DNA of 19,204 nucleotides. Origin: Sulfurivirga caldicuralii (GTDB lineage: Bacteria > Pseudomonadota > Gammaproteobacteria > Thiomicrospirales > Thiomicrospiraceae). The stretch covers positions 1-19,204 of the forward strand of contig DQVN01000041.1 in assembly GCA_015661715.1 (NCBI GenBank). The letters run 5' to 3'. A model generated the notes under the pieces. The model did not search any database, was not told the origin of the DNA, and worked only from the letters and a program-made list of their open reading frames with translations. This document shows, piece after piece, positions 1 through 8,601 of the stretch. Numbering within the stretch: position 1 is the first letter of the stretch; each line of letters begins with the position of its first letter. Made by a program: the position numbers and the translations under genes.

Positions 1-116
1 GAGGCAGTGTGCCAGGCCGGGTGGCTGGTGCAAGATAGGGTGCTGTTTTGAGGGGAGGTATGGGAAGAGACAGCCCATGCAGCCGGCGGGGCGGTGAGCA
101 ACCAAGCAGATCGTGG

Positions 117-3100
117 TTAGGCGTCCGACCGGCCTTTTAGCCATTCAATCAACTTGTCTAAGGGCATGGGTTTGGCAATCAGATAGCCTTGGATCATATC
201 GCAGCCCATACGCTGCAGCAGGGCCCGCTGCGCTTCGGTTTCCACACCTTCAGTGATCACTTGAGCGCCCAGCGCATGGGCCATGGCAATCGTGGCTTCT
301 GGAATGGCCTTGGAAGCGGGATCCTGGGCGTCCAGTGGATCCACGAAGGTCTTATCCAGCTTGATTTTGTCTGCAGAGAAACGCTGCAAATACTGCAGGG
401 AAGAGTAGCCAGTGCCAAAATCGTCAATGGCAACTTGAAAGCCCAGTGACTTGAGAGTGGTCAGTGTAGTGATCGCTTGTTCCAAGTTAGAGGCAAGGAT
501 GGTTTCGGTGATTTCCAGCGTGATTTGACTGGGCTGCAAACCTTTGGACCGAATGGCCATTTCCAGCACTTGGGTCAGTTTAGGGTCGTTGAACTGGATG
601 GCTGACAGATTGATGCTCACTTGAAACGGCCTGCCCAGTGCTTGGCTGACCTGGCTGCACTGTGTCACGGCCTGTTCAATAATCCAGTGGCCAACGCGCA
701 CCATCAACTGGGGTGACTGCTCCAATACGGGGATAAAATCACCCGGGGCGATCAGTTTGTCACCCCGCTGCCAGCGGATCAGGGCTTCGGCCAGAGGGAT
801 ATCATCCTCTGCCACACTGTAAATCGGCTGATAGAAAAGGATCAGTTCCTGTTTGTGTAAAGCCTGTTCTAACTGGTGGCGCAGGGTGATCAGTTTTTGG
901 GCTTTGGTGTTGCTGTCGCTGTCGTAGTAGTATTGCTGTAGTGTTTGGCTGGTTTTAGCTTGGCGCACAGCCCGTTCAGCTTGGTTGAGCAGTGTTTCGG
1001 CATCTGGCGTCTGTTTGGGGGTAAAGAAGGTGGTGCCGGCGTAGATCTCTATCTGAATTTGATAATCATCAATGGTCACCGGCTGCATTAGCAGGGATTC
1101 GATCTTGGAAAATAGGCTTTGCCAAGCATTCTGCGCGGCTTCTCGGTTTGGGAAGAACTGCAGCGGTAGAATGACAAATTCATCGTTGCCGTCCCGGCCC
1201 GTCAGGTGGGGGAAGTCCAGCTGTTCGTGGAGGCGCTGACCGATCTCCTTCAGCAGCGTATCGCCCCCTTTGTGGCCGAGGGAGTCGTTGACGGCCTTGA
1301 AGTGGCGGATATTGATAATGCTGAGCACACCCCAGCTCTCTTCCGGCATGATGTGCTTCAGCACCTGCTGTAGATTAAGTAGCAAGGCTTGACGGTTAGG
1401 CAAGCCGGTAACCGGGTCCGTGTGCTGGGACTGTTCCAGTTTTTTCTCCAGCGCATGCAGTTGGGACAGGTCCAGTATTTGAATCACAATATAGGTATCT
1501 GGCAGGGTGTCCTGCAGCTCTGGTAAAACCTGGGACAGTTCCATCTGCACCCAGGTGAGTGACACGCGTACGGGAAGTTGTTTGCCCTGTTTATGGCGCA
1601 GTGTTAGCTCACCTTGCCATGTTTTTTTCTCTGGCAGGCTGTTCAAAACCTCCTGCACGGTCTCTACCGGTAAGAGCAGTTGTGACAGAGGGCAGCCTTC
1701 CAGATCGTCTTCGGTGTGACCGCTTAGGGTTTGCAGGGCGGGATTGGTGCGCAGCAGGCGGGCATCTGCCGTGGCGATGGCCATCCCCTCATGGGCATTG
1801 AAGGCCACCTCTGCCAGTTGCAGCATGATCTGCTGGCTTTGTTGGGTTTTAAGCAACTGTAGACGTTCCAGTGCCAGGGAGAGGTCAAGTTGGATTTTTT
1901 CCAGGATCTTCAGCGTGGTGACATCAAATCCATCCCGTTCCGTGTGATAGAGATACAGCAGGGCCACGGTCTGCTGGTGTATCTGTAAGGGGACAATCAC
2001 CAGGCTTTGTATATGCAATCTATTGAACAGGGGCAGCCAGGGGATAAAGTGTTCGTCCTTCCACGGGGCTTGAAGATGACAGATTTCGCCTGTCTGCCAG
2101 GCCCGGTGGGTGAAGGACATATATTCGGCATTTAATTGCAAGGGAGGTAGTATTTTGATGATGGCTTGTTTGTCTGTCTGTTGTCTCAGGGAGAGGGCAA
2201 CCAGCTTCAAGGGTGCCTCATCGGGGGTGCGCTGTTGGAAGATGGCGCTGCCTGCAACATCCAGCTCTCTGACCAGGATATCGCAGGTTTTCTGTAACAG
2301 GGCACTTTCATCGGTTGTCTGGATGAGGAGATGATTGATGCGGTTGAGGGCGCGATAAAAACGGTTATGTTTGCTCAGTGCTTGGCTTTGCTGGCGTAAC
2401 AGGCGGATTTGCCGCAGCAGCAGCCAGATAAAGATCAAAATGACCAATAGCGCCAGAAGCAACAGCCCGCCCATGAGTGTTCGTATGTGCGCTGCTTGCT
2501 GGATGGCTGTTTGCAGTTGTTGGTCAAACCGGTGTTGAATTTCTTCTTGTAGTTGGGTGATGGGAGAGAGATTCAGTTGGCGCTTATCGATCAACAGGGC
2601 GGCGAAGCCGTAAAGAAAGGTGCGCAGATGCTGAACCAATTGAGTACAGGCTGGAAGATCCGGTAATGTTGGCGCCAGCTGCTCTGTTTGGGTGATCAGT
2701 GAATTGAGTAGATCAGGCGTGTTGTGCGCCAATAGGATGCTTTGGAGTACCTGATAGATAAAGGGTGGCCATGGGGAATGGGCATCAAACGAACACTGGG
2801 AAGTTAAGGTTGGAATCAGGGCATAGCTGGTGGTAACCAGGCTATGTTGACGTTGTGCATGGTCGATTAGGGGGCGTTTTTCGGCTATCAGTTTTTCAAG
2901 GCGCTGTAACTGGGCGGTCAGTACAGGGTCAGGTGCGTGGATTTCAACCAGTGATTGAGCGCGTTCGACAGATTTGAAAAAGTCATTCAGCAGCCAGGTC
3001 AGGCGGTCATAGCGTGGATTGGCCAAGTGTGTGAGACGGGTCAGTTCTGTCTCTATTTCATACAGACGGTTCGACAGGTGGGTCAGTTGGGTTGAAATGT

Positions 3101-3230
3101 GTTGCTGGTGCTGGAGTAATTGTGAACTACTGAGATAATTAATAAAGGTAAAGAGGGCGCTGCCACTGGTTAGAATGACTAGGAGTAAGCCGACTACTAT
3201 AAAGAAGCGACTTAAAGATTGCAGTGGCAT
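117..3230 (-). CDS. Membrane GAF-PAS-GGDEF-EAL protein, probable c-di-GMP phosphodiesterase
   Basis: About 1037 aa. Residue order: membrane helix (9-31), extracytoplasmic helical sensor region (32-248), second helix (250-274), GAF-like domain (about 298-462), PAS-like domain (about 475-595), GGDEF domain (605-770) and EAL domain (785-1030). The GGDEF signature reads GNDEF (681-685), a degenerate form, so cyclase activity is doubtful. The EAL domain keeps EALIR (from 815), DDFGTGYSS (from 936), EGVE (994-997) and QGY (from 1014), so c-di-GMP hydrolysis is likely. A degenerate GGDEF often acts as a GTP-binding regulator. The ATG at 3230 lies one base after the TAA of the peroxidase gene. However, an AGGAGG sits 6 bases before an in-frame TTG at 3242, which could be the true start. 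It is the last gene of the four-gene run. The sensed ligand is unknown. Confidence 0.9.
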   Translation of the reverse strand: MPLQSLSRFFIVVGLLLVILTSGSALFTFINYLSSSQLLQHQQHISTQLTHLSNRLYEIETELTRLTHLANPRYDRLTWLLNDFFKSVERAQSLVEIHAPDPVLTAQLQRLEKLIAEKRPLIDHAQRQHSLVTTSYALIPTLTSQCSFDAHSPWPPFIYQVLQSILLAHNTPDLLNSLITQTEQLAPTLPDLPACTQLVQHLRTFLYGFAALLIDKRQLNLSPITQLQEEIQHRFDQQLQTAIQQAAHIRTLMGGLLLLALLVILIFIWLLLRQIRLLRQQSQALSKHNRFYRALNRINHLLIQTTDESALLQKTCDILVRELDVAGSAIFQQRTPDEAPLKLVALSLRQQTDKQAIIKILPPLQLNAEYMSFTHRAWQTGEICHLQAPWKDEHFIPWLPLFNRLHIQSLVIVPLQIHQQTVALLYLYHTERDGFDVTTLKILEKIQLDLSLALERLQLLKTQQSQQIMLQLAEVAFNAHEGMAIATADARLLRTNPALQTLSGHTEDDLEGCPLSQLLLPVETVQEVLNSLPEKKTWQGELTLRHKQGKQLPVRVSLTWVQMELSQVLPELQDTLPDTYIVIQILDLSQLHALEKKLEQSQHTDPVTGLPNRQALLLNLQQVLKHIMPEESWGVLSIINIRHFKAVNDSLGHKGGDTLLKEIGQRLHEQLDFPHLTGRDGNDEFVILPLQFFPNREAAQNAWQSLFSKIESLLMQPVTIDDYQIQIEIYAGTTFFTPKQTPDAETLLNQAERAVRQAKTSQTLQQYYYDSDSNTKAQKLITLRHQLEQALHKQELILFYQPIYSVAEDDIPLAEALIRWQRGDKLIAPGDFIPVLEQSPQLMVRVGHWIIEQAVTQCSQVSQALGRPFQVSINLSAIQFNDPKLTQVLEMAIRSKGLQPSQITLEITETILASNLEQAITTLTTLKSLGFQVAIDDFGTGYSSLQYLQRFSADKIKLDKTFVDPLDAQDPASKAIPEATIAMAHALGAQVITEGVETEAQRALLQRMGCDMIQGYLIAKPMPLDKLIEWLKGRSDA

Positions 3231-3231
3231 G

Positions 3232-4275
3232 TTAAGGCTCAAGGCCCACCTCCTTGAGCGGGGCACTGAGGGTTTTCAGAAAGGCCACCAGGTCGTCAAT
3301 GATTTCCGGCTGGGGCGGCAGGTCGATCTGGGCTTCAATCATGATGGCGACAGCCTGTTCCAGGGTGGGGATGCTACCGTCATGAAAGTAAGGGGCGGTG
3401 TCGGCTACATTGCGCAGACCGGGTACTTTGAAGACAAATTTGTCTTCAATATGTTGGGTCACATTGAAGCGCCCTAACCAGCGTTTTTCTTCCATGAGGG
3501 TCGGTTTATACAGCCCTATTTTTTGAAACAGGGTGCCGCCCAGGTTGATGCCCTGATGGCAGTTGATGCATCCTAGATGTTGAAAGGCATGCCAGCCGCG
3601 CTTTTCTTGGTCGTTGAGGGCGTCTTGATCGCCCATCAGATAGCGGTCAAAGCGGCTGCCCGGGGTAATCAGAGCGCGTTGGTACTCGGCCAGTGCAAAA
3701 CGGAGGCCGTCGGCGGTGGGCGGTTCGCCAAAGGTGTCAAGAAAGCGTTGGCGCCAGTGAGCGTCTGCATTGAGCTTATCCACCAGCTGCTGCAAGGTGT
3801 CAAACCCCATTTCCACTGGGTTGGTGATCGGGTCTTCTGCCTGGGCTTCCAGGGTGGGCGCGCGTCCATCCCAAAACTGGGCGATATTGAAGCCGCTGTT
3901 GAGCACTGTGGGGGAATTCATTTCACCTTTGCGGCCATGGATGCCGAAGGAGACGGGGCGGTTGTCGTCACCGCCTTGCGAGAGAATATGGCAGCTGGCG
4001 CAGGCTATGGTGTCATTGCGGGAGAGTTGAGGGGAGAAAAAGAGTTCTTTGCCCAGCTTGACCACTTTAGGTTGCACGGGTACCGTTTCTGGGATGGGTT
4101 GGACGGCCTCGGTGGACAGGCGGGTCAATCGAATTAGAAACTGCGTATAGGCTTCATTTTCATAGGTTGGGGCCGTGGGTTCGGATGGAGTCATATCAGG
4201 CGCATTACAGGCAGCCAGCACAAGGCTGATCAGCGCAATGATACCCAGTCGGTTAAAGGCTTTCTCCCACCACAC
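3232..4275 (-). CDS. Di-heme cytochrome c peroxidase family lipoprotein (CcpA/MauG-like)
   Basis: About 347 aa from the GTG at 4275. That start has AAGGA seven bases upstream and gives a short lipoprotein signal (MWWEKAFNRLG..., lipobox LAAC, Cys23). An ATG at 4302 is in frame but gives a poorer signal peptide. Two haem motifs are present, CASCH (92-96) and CINCH (236-240). The family segments FWDGRAPTLEAQ and KVPGLRNVADTAPYFHDG are also seen. This is the usual bacterial di-haem peroxidase layout: a low-potential N-terminal peroxidatic haem and a high-potential C-terminal haem. By homology it would reduce H2O2 with electrons from a small cytochrome or the quinol pool, tethered to a membrane facing the periplasm. 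MauG-like oxidation of another substrate is possible. The gene overlaps the shifted-frame end of the upstream cyclase (to 4253), so translation is probably coupled. It is followed at once by the GGDEF-EAL gene. Confidence 0.9.
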   Translation of the reverse strand: MWWEKAFNRLGIIALISLVLAACNAPDMTPSEPTAPTYENEAYTQFLIRLTRLSTEAVQPIPETVPVQPKVVKLGKELFFSPQLSRNDTIACASCHILSQGGDDNRPVSFGIHGRKGEMNSPTVLNSGFNIAQFWDGRAPTLEAQAEDPITNPVEMGFDTLQQLVDKLNADAHWRQRFLDTFGEPPTADGLRFALAEYQRALITPGSRFDRYLMGDQDALNDQEKRGWHAFQHLGCINCHQGINLGGTLFQKIGLYKPTLMEEKRWLGRFNVTQHIEDKFVFKVPGLRNVADTAPYFHDGSIPTLEQAVAIMIEAQIDLPPQPEIIDDLVAFLKTLSAPLKEVGLEP

Positions 4276-4417
4276 GGTTACGTCCTTGGGTTTTGGCGGC
4301 ATACAGTGCTTTATCTGCCCGCTCAAACAGGGCTTCAATGGGCTCGCCCAGCTGATAGACGGCGACACCGATAGAAATGGTAAATTGCAAAGATTGATGA
4401 TTCAACTTAACAGCTAA
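4253..4417 (-). pseudogene. Frame-shifted C-terminal remainder of the GGDEF cyclase
   Basis: Read one base out of the cyclase frame, this segment encodes 54 codons and then TAA at 4255-4253. It supplies what the truncated cyclase lacks: the strand FTISIGVAVY, then ERADKALYAAKTQGRNRV, the standard end of a GGDEF domain. There are no stops or other lesions, so it is under selection or was broken very recently. The last bases overlap the GTG start of the peroxidase gene (4275). It is not an independent gene. Confidence 0.9.
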
Positions 4418-5298
4418 TTTTTTTGTGCGATACGTTGGCGTAGACTTTCCGCCACATGCATTGCGCCGTCGTAGCAGGTCTGGGGCAACACAATGACAAA
4501 TTCCTCCCCACCTAGGCGTGCGGCGATGTCCTGGCCTTTGATGCTGCGTTGAATCATGCGCCCCAGATAGCGAATCACGCTATCACCCACCACATGGCCG
4601 AAGGAGTCATTGATTGTTTTGAAATGGTCGATATCAATCAAGAGGATACTGAAGGTTTCGCCTGAGGTTTGGGCTGTTTCAATAATCTGCTGTAGCGCTT
4701 CCATCAGGCCGCGGCGGTTCAGCAGGCCGGAGAGGGGATCTGTGCGTGCATGCACGTGATTGGCGGAGAACTGGTGGCGGAGCTTTTCGAGTTGAGCATG
4801 TTGCGCATTGAGATGGGCCATTAATTGGTGGGAGGCGTGCTCCAGGCGGTTGAGGCGCGGCAGGATGTTCTGTTCCAGGTGCTCAATAAGCGTGGCGCAC
4901 TGTTGCGTTTGCGCCAGGGATTTCAGGGTGGCGATATCGGCTTTTAAGGTGGATTGTTCTGCGGAAAACCCTTCCAGCCACTGCGCCAGGCCATTGCGCA
5001 ACTGTTGAAACAGGTCCTCTGTTTGCTCAATAGGCAGGATATGGGCCAGCATATTGGTGATTAGCTGTAGATACAGGGTTTCGGCCGCCTCATCGCCATA
5101 GGCATGCAGTTGTAGGGTCTGCGCCATTTCTTCTTGGAAGAGGGGGTCGATGTTTGTCAGGTATTCGAACAGCAGGGTATAGTGAATGGGGTTGGGAGCA
5201 ACTTTTAATTGAGCACAGCGCTCAAGGGTTTCGCGGGCGCGCAAATCGGCGGCCTCGCGGGGCATTTGGTAGCGCTGGGTTAAGGTGGGTTCAGGCAT
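4414..5298 (-). CDS. GGDEF diguanylate cyclase, truncated by a frameshift at an A7 run
   Basis: The open frame gives 294 aa ending ...RQRIAQKN then TAG. The ATG at 5298 overlaps the aminotransferase stop by 8 bases and has GGGGAG seven bases upstream. Residues 1-160 are a helical region without transmembrane segments, probably a dimerising or sensing domain. The cyclase domain follows, with the FKTINDSFGH segment and an intact ARLGGEEF active-site loop. The RxxD inhibitory site is degenerate (KGQD), so product inhibition may be lost. The domain stops before its last strands and helix. The missing 54 residues are encoded in the next frame (4253-4417) after a run of seven A (4418-4424). One extra A would restore a protein of about 348 aa. 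The cause could be a sequencing error, a recent mutation or slippage. As written, the product is probably not an active cyclase. Confidence 0.85.
   Translation of the reverse strand: MPEPTLTQRYQMPREAADLRARETLERCAQLKVAPNPIHYTLLFEYLTNIDPLFQEEMAQTLQLHAYGDEAAETLYLQLITNMLAHILPIEQTEDLFQQLRNGLAQWLEGFSAEQSTLKADIATLKSLAQTQQCATLIEHLEQNILPRLNRLEHASHQLMAHLNAQHAQLEKLRHQFSANHVHARTDPLSGLLNRRGLMEALQQIIETAQTSGETFSILLIDIDHFKTINDSFGHVVGDSVIRYLGRMIQRSIKGQDIAARLGGEEFVIVLPQTCYDGAMHVAESLRQRIAQKN
4418..4424 (-). other. A7 homopolymer at the cyclase frame break, possible slippage site
   Basis: On the coding strand the bases read C, seven A, then TTAG. In the upstream frame this is CAA AAA AAT TAG, which matches the X XXY YYZ form of a -1 slippery heptamer (A AAA AAT). 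A slip of -1, or one added A during transcription, enters the downstream GGDEF frame. No convincing stimulatory hairpin follows, so polymerase slippage, a real 1-base deletion or a homopolymer sequencing error are all more likely than ribosomal frameshifting. Confidence 0.6.
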
Positions 5299-6487
5299 GA
5301 TGGTCTCCCCGTAAAAAGCATTCAATGCGTGCCATGGCCTTTTGCAATGTCTCCAGGGCGGTGGCGAAGCTAATGCGCATGTGTCCCGGCGCGCCGAAGG
5401 CGCTGCCTGGGACGGCGGCCACTTCAGCCTCTTCCAGCAGGGCGGCGACAAAGTCAGTATCCGTGGCAAAGCCTTTGTCCGCCATGGCGGTGGAGATGTC
5501 GATAAAGCTGTAAAACGCCCCTTTAGCTGCCAGGGTGCGCATGCCTGGCATGCGGTTGATGGCCTCAGTGACATAGTCATTGCGGGTTTTGAAGGCGCTG
5601 ACCATGACCTTAATGCAGTCCTGCGGGCCGGTCAGGGCCGCCACCGCGGCCCACTGGGCAATGGAGTTGGGGTTGGAGGTGCTCTGGGACTGGATTTTGC
5701 GCATGGCGCTGATGATCTCTTTTGGCCCGGCCGCATAACCGATGCGCCAGCCGGTCATGGCATAGGCCTTGGAGACACCATTGAATACGATGGTGCGCTC
5801 TTTTAGTTCTGGCGCGACATTGAGGAGATTGGTGAAGGGGATGTCGCCCAGAATAATGTGCTCGTACATGTCGTCGGTGGCGATCAGCACATTGGGGTGG
5901 CGTGTCAGCACCTCGGCGATAGCGCGCAGTTCGCGAGAAGTATAGACTGCACCGGTGGGATTGGCGGGGCTGTTGAGAATCAGCAGTCGGGTACGTTCGC
6001 TGATGGCCGCCTCGATCTGCCCGGCGGTGACCTTGAACGCTTGCTTGATACCCGCGTGGATAATGACAGGCTCCGCTTCAGCCAGTTTGACCATATCGGG
6101 ATAGGAGACCCAGTAGGGGGCCGGAATGATCACTTCATCACCGGGGTTGAGCAGTGCCTGAAACAGGTTATACAGGCTTTGTTTGCCGCCGCAGGAGACC
6201 AGAATGTTGTCCGCCTCAAAAGAAAGTTGGTTGTCCCGTTGGAATTTATCCTGGATGGCCTCTTTCAGCTCCGGGATGCCATCGACCGGTGTATAGCGGG
6301 TCTGCCCCGCTTCAATGGCACGGATGGCGGCAGCCTTGATATGCTCCGGCGTGTCAAAATCCGGCTCGCCCGCACCGAGACTGATAATGTCACGCCCCTG
6401 GCGACGCAGCTGGGCGGCTTTGGCGGTAATAACCAACGTGGGAGAGGGCTTAATGGCTTGAACACGGCGTGACAGACCTTGGCTCAT
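5291..6487 (-). CDS. Class I PLP aminotransferase, aspartate aminotransferase type (subgroup Ib)
   Basis: 398 aa, the normal length for this family. It transfers the amino group between aspartate and 2-oxoglutarate through pyridoxal phosphate. Subgroup Ib members sometimes also use prephenate or aromatic amino acids. Seen: the N-terminal LGAGEPDFDTP motif, SPANPTG with N176, D205/D206 for the cofactor pyridine, the Schiff-base lysine K240 in SKAYAMTGWRIG, and the C-terminal substrate-carboxylate arginine R371 in MRISFAT. The ATG at 6487 has AGGAGG five bases upstream. The gene is divergent from uvrB, an arrangement known in Pseudomonas and relatives. Its stop lies 8 bases inside the cyclase gene, so it is probably the first gene of the four-gene minus-strand operon. 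The exact amino-acid preference cannot be read from sequence. Confidence 0.95.
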   Translation of the reverse strand: MSQGLSRRVQAIKPSPTLVITAKAAQLRRQGRDIISLGAGEPDFDTPEHIKAAAIRAIEAGQTRYTPVDGIPELKEAIQDKFQRDNQLSFEADNILVSCGGKQSLYNLFQALLNPGDEVIIPAPYWVSYPDMVKLAEAEPVIIHAGIKQAFKVTAGQIEAAISERTRLLILNSPANPTGAVYTSRELRAIAEVLTRHPNVLIATDDMYEHIILGDIPFTNLLNVAPELKERTIVFNGVSKAYAMTGWRIGYAAGPKEIISAMRKIQSQSTSNPNSIAQWAAVAALTGPQDCIKVMVSAFKTRNDYVTEAINRMPGMRTLAAKGAFYSFIDISTAMADKGFATDTDFVAALLEEAEVAAVPGSAFGAPGHMRISFATALETLQKAMARIECFLRGDHHA

Positions 6488-6539
6488 GTGGCCTCCTGTA
6501 AGTTTATAATGACGGTGCCGGCGCCTTTGGCGCCAGAAT

Positions 6540-6568
6540 TTGCCAAATAATTTTAGATTTTAGCTAAT
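6540..6568 (+). promoter_or_regulatory. Candidate uvrB promoter
   Basis: TTGCCA (6540-6545, 5/6 to the -35 consensus) and GCTAAT (6563-6568, 4/6 to -10) are separated by 17 bases. Transcription would begin near 6575, leaving almost no leader before the GTG at 6579. That fits the weak ribosome site (only AGG at 6570-6572). No convincing LexA box (CTGT-N8-ACAG) is seen in the spacer. Confidence 0.35.
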
Positions 6569-6578
6569 CAGGTCGGGC

Positions 6579-8594
6579 GTGGGTAAACGATTTCAACTGG
6601 TTTCGGATTATCAGCCGGCGGGTGATCAGCCTGAGGCGATTCGCCAATTGGTGGCGGGGCTGCAGGATGGGGAGATGTTCCAAACCTTGCTGGGGGTGAC
6701 CGGCTCCGGTAAGACCTTTACCATGGCCAATGTCATCGCCCAGGTGCAGCGGCCCACGATTATTCTGGCCCACAATAAAACCCTCGCAGCTCAGCTCTAC
6801 GGCGAGATGAAGCAGTTTTTCCCCCATAATGCGGTGGAATACTTTGTCTCCTATTACGACTACTATCAGCCGGAAGCCTATGTGCCGGCATCAGACACCT
6901 ATATTGCCAAAGATGCCAGTATCAATGAGCAGATCGAACAGTTGCGCCTGTCTGCCACCAAAGCGCTGCTGGAACGGGAGGATGTGATTCTGATCGCCAC
7001 GGTGTCGGCTATCTATGGGCTGGGTGATCCGGATCAGTATCTGCAGATGATCTTGCAGCTACGCCTGGGCGATACCATGACGCAGCGGGAGATTCTGCAG
7101 CGGCTGGTGTCCATGCAGTATCAGCGCAATGATGTGGAATTGTGGCGCGGCACCTTTCGTGTTCGGGGTGAGGTGATCGACGTGTTTCCCGCCGAGGCGG
7201 AACAGTATGCAGTGCGCATCGAGCTGTTTGACGATGAGGTGGAGGCGCTGAGCTGGTTCGATCCGCTTACCGGCGAGGTGGTCAAGCGGGTCACTCGCAT
7301 CACCGTCTATCCCAAGAGCCACTATGTCACCCCGCGGGAACGCATTCTCGCCGCTGTGGAGCAGATCAAACTGGAGCTGGCTGAGCGTTTGCAGGCGCTG
7401 CGGGCGCAGAACAAGCTGGTGGAGGCGCAGCGGCTGGAAGAGCGCACCCGGCTCGATATGGAGATGATGTTGGAGTTGGGCTATTGTACCGGGATCGAGA
7501 ATTACTCTCGCTATCTCTCCGGTCGGGATGCAGGCCAACCGCCGCCCACTTTGATGGATTACCTGCCGTCCAATGCGTTGATGTTTATTGATGAAAGCCA
7601 TGTGACCGTGCCTCAGGTGGGCGGCATGTACAAGGGAGATCGCTTCCGTAAGGAAAACCTGGTCACCTATGGCTTCCGTCTGCCTTCGGCCATGGATAAC
7701 CGGCCATTGACCTTTGAAGAATTTGAACGCTTGCTGCCACAGACCATTTTCGTTTCAGCCACGCCGGGACCTTATGAGTTGGAGAAATCCTCTAAGGTGG
7801 TGGAACAGGTGGTGCGGCCCACCGGCTTGGTGGATCCGAAAATTATCGTTCGCCCCGCCTCCGCCCAGGTGGAGGATCTGCTGGGGGAAATCAATACGGC
7901 GGTGGCATCGGGTGAGCGGGTGCTGGTGACAGTGCTCACCAAACGCATGGCAGAAGATTTGACCGAGTTTCTCGAAGAGCACGGGGTGCGGGTGCGTTAT
8001 CTGCACTCGGATATAGATACGGTGGAACGTATTGAGATTGTGCGGGATCTGCGTTTGGGGGAATTTGATGTGCTGGTGGGGATCAACCTGCTGCGGGAGG
8101 GGCTGGACATTCCGGAGGTGGCGCTGGTGGCGATTCTGGATGCGGACAAGGAGGGGTTTCTGCGCTCAGAGCGTTCACTGATTCAGACCATTGGCCGGGC
8201 GGCGCGTAACCCCCGCGGGCGCGCCATCCTCTATGCCGACCAGATTACCGACTCCATGCGTCGCGCCATCGAGGAGACCGAGCGCCGTCGCGCTAAACAG
8301 ATTGCTTACAACAAAGCCCATGGTATTACTCCCAAGGGGCTGAATAAAAAGGTGACCGATATTCTGGAAGATAGCCCCTATGCGCCACGGATGGGGCGCA
8401 AAGGCCGCAAGGCTGCGGAACCGGTTGCCGAGTATGCAGTACATAACTTAAGCCCGGGAGAGGCCGCCAAGCTAATGAAAAAACTGGAAAAGGAAATGTA
8501 TGAGGCGGCCAAGAACCTGGCCTTCGAACAGGCTGCCCAGCTGCGCGATCAGCTCAAACAGTTGCGCAGCCATTTGATTCACATAGGAGACTGA
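6579..8594 (+). CDS. uvrB: UvrABC excinuclease subunit B
   Basis: 671 aa, essentially full length. UvrB receives damaged DNA from UvrA, verifies the lesion and recruits UvrC for incision in nucleotide excision repair in the cytoplasm. Seen: Walker A GVTGSGKT (39-46), the tyrosine-rich beta-hairpin [13 protein letters not shown] (91-103), the DEAD-like FIDESH (about 336-341), helicase motif [11 protein letters not shown] (about 536), and a C-terminal UVR coiled-coil motif (about 630-665, [11 protein letters not shown]) that contacts UvrC. The GTG at 6579 is the first start after an in-frame TAG at 6561. The gene is divergent from the aminotransferase. The next gene begins 7 bases after its stop, so some read-through into the TPR/transpeptidase pair is likely. 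There are no anomalies. Confidence 0.98.
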   Translation: MGKRFQLVSDYQPAGDQPEAIRQLVAGLQDGEMFQTLLGVTGSGKTFTMANVIAQVQRPTIILAHNKTLAAQLYGEMKQFFPHNAVEYFVSYYDYYQPEAYVPASDTYIAKDASINEQIEQLRLSATKALLEREDVILIATVSAIYGLGDPDQYLQMILQLRLGDTMTQREILQRLVSMQYQRNDVELWRGTFRVRGEVIDVFPAEAEQYAVRIELFDDEVEALSWFDPLTGEVVKRVTRITVYPKSHYVTPRERILAAVEQIKLELAERLQALRAQNKLVEAQRLEERTRLDMEMMLELGYCTGIENYSRYLSGRDAGQPPPTLMDYLPSNALMFIDESHVTVPQVGGMYKGDRFRKENLVTYGFRLPSAMDNRPLTFEEFERLLPQTIFVSATPGPYELEKSSKVVEQVVRPTGLVDPKIIVRPASAQVEDLLGEINTAVASGERVLVTVLTKRMAEDLTEFLEEHGVRVRYLHSDIDTVERIEIVRDLRLGEFDVLVGINLLREGLDIPEVALVAILDADKEGFLRSERSLIQTIGRAARNPRGRAILYADQITDSMRRAIEETERRRAKQIAYNKAHGITPKGLNKKVTDILEDSPYAPRMGRKGRKAAEPVAEYAVHNLSPGEAAKLMKKLEKEMYEAAKNLAFEQAAQLRDQLKQLRSHLIHIGD

Positions 8595-8601
8595 TATCGC
8601 C

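Noticed and set aside
60..140. Small 26-codon plus-strand open frame starting at the ATG at 60
   Set aside because: The purine-rich stretch is too close to the ATG for a ribosome site, the product has no features, and it runs into the 3' end of the GGDEF-EAL gene. Positions 1-116 show nothing else I can support.
3577..4137. Long plus-strand open frame (186 aa) opposite the peroxidase gene
   Set aside because: It is antisense to a gene with clear haem motifs, has no recognisable domain, and arises from the GC-biased codon pattern of the real strand.
5858..6472. 204-aa plus-strand open frame opposite the aminotransferase
   Set aside because: It is a shadow of the aminotransferase codons, with no ribosome site or family features.
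6488..6578. LexA (SOS) box before uvrB
   Set aside because: Only a CTGT half is present (6496-6499) with no matching ACAG at the right spacing.
7059..7601. 180-aa minus-strand open frame inside uvrB
   Set aside because: It lies fully within a highly conserved gene and its residues are an antisense reflection.
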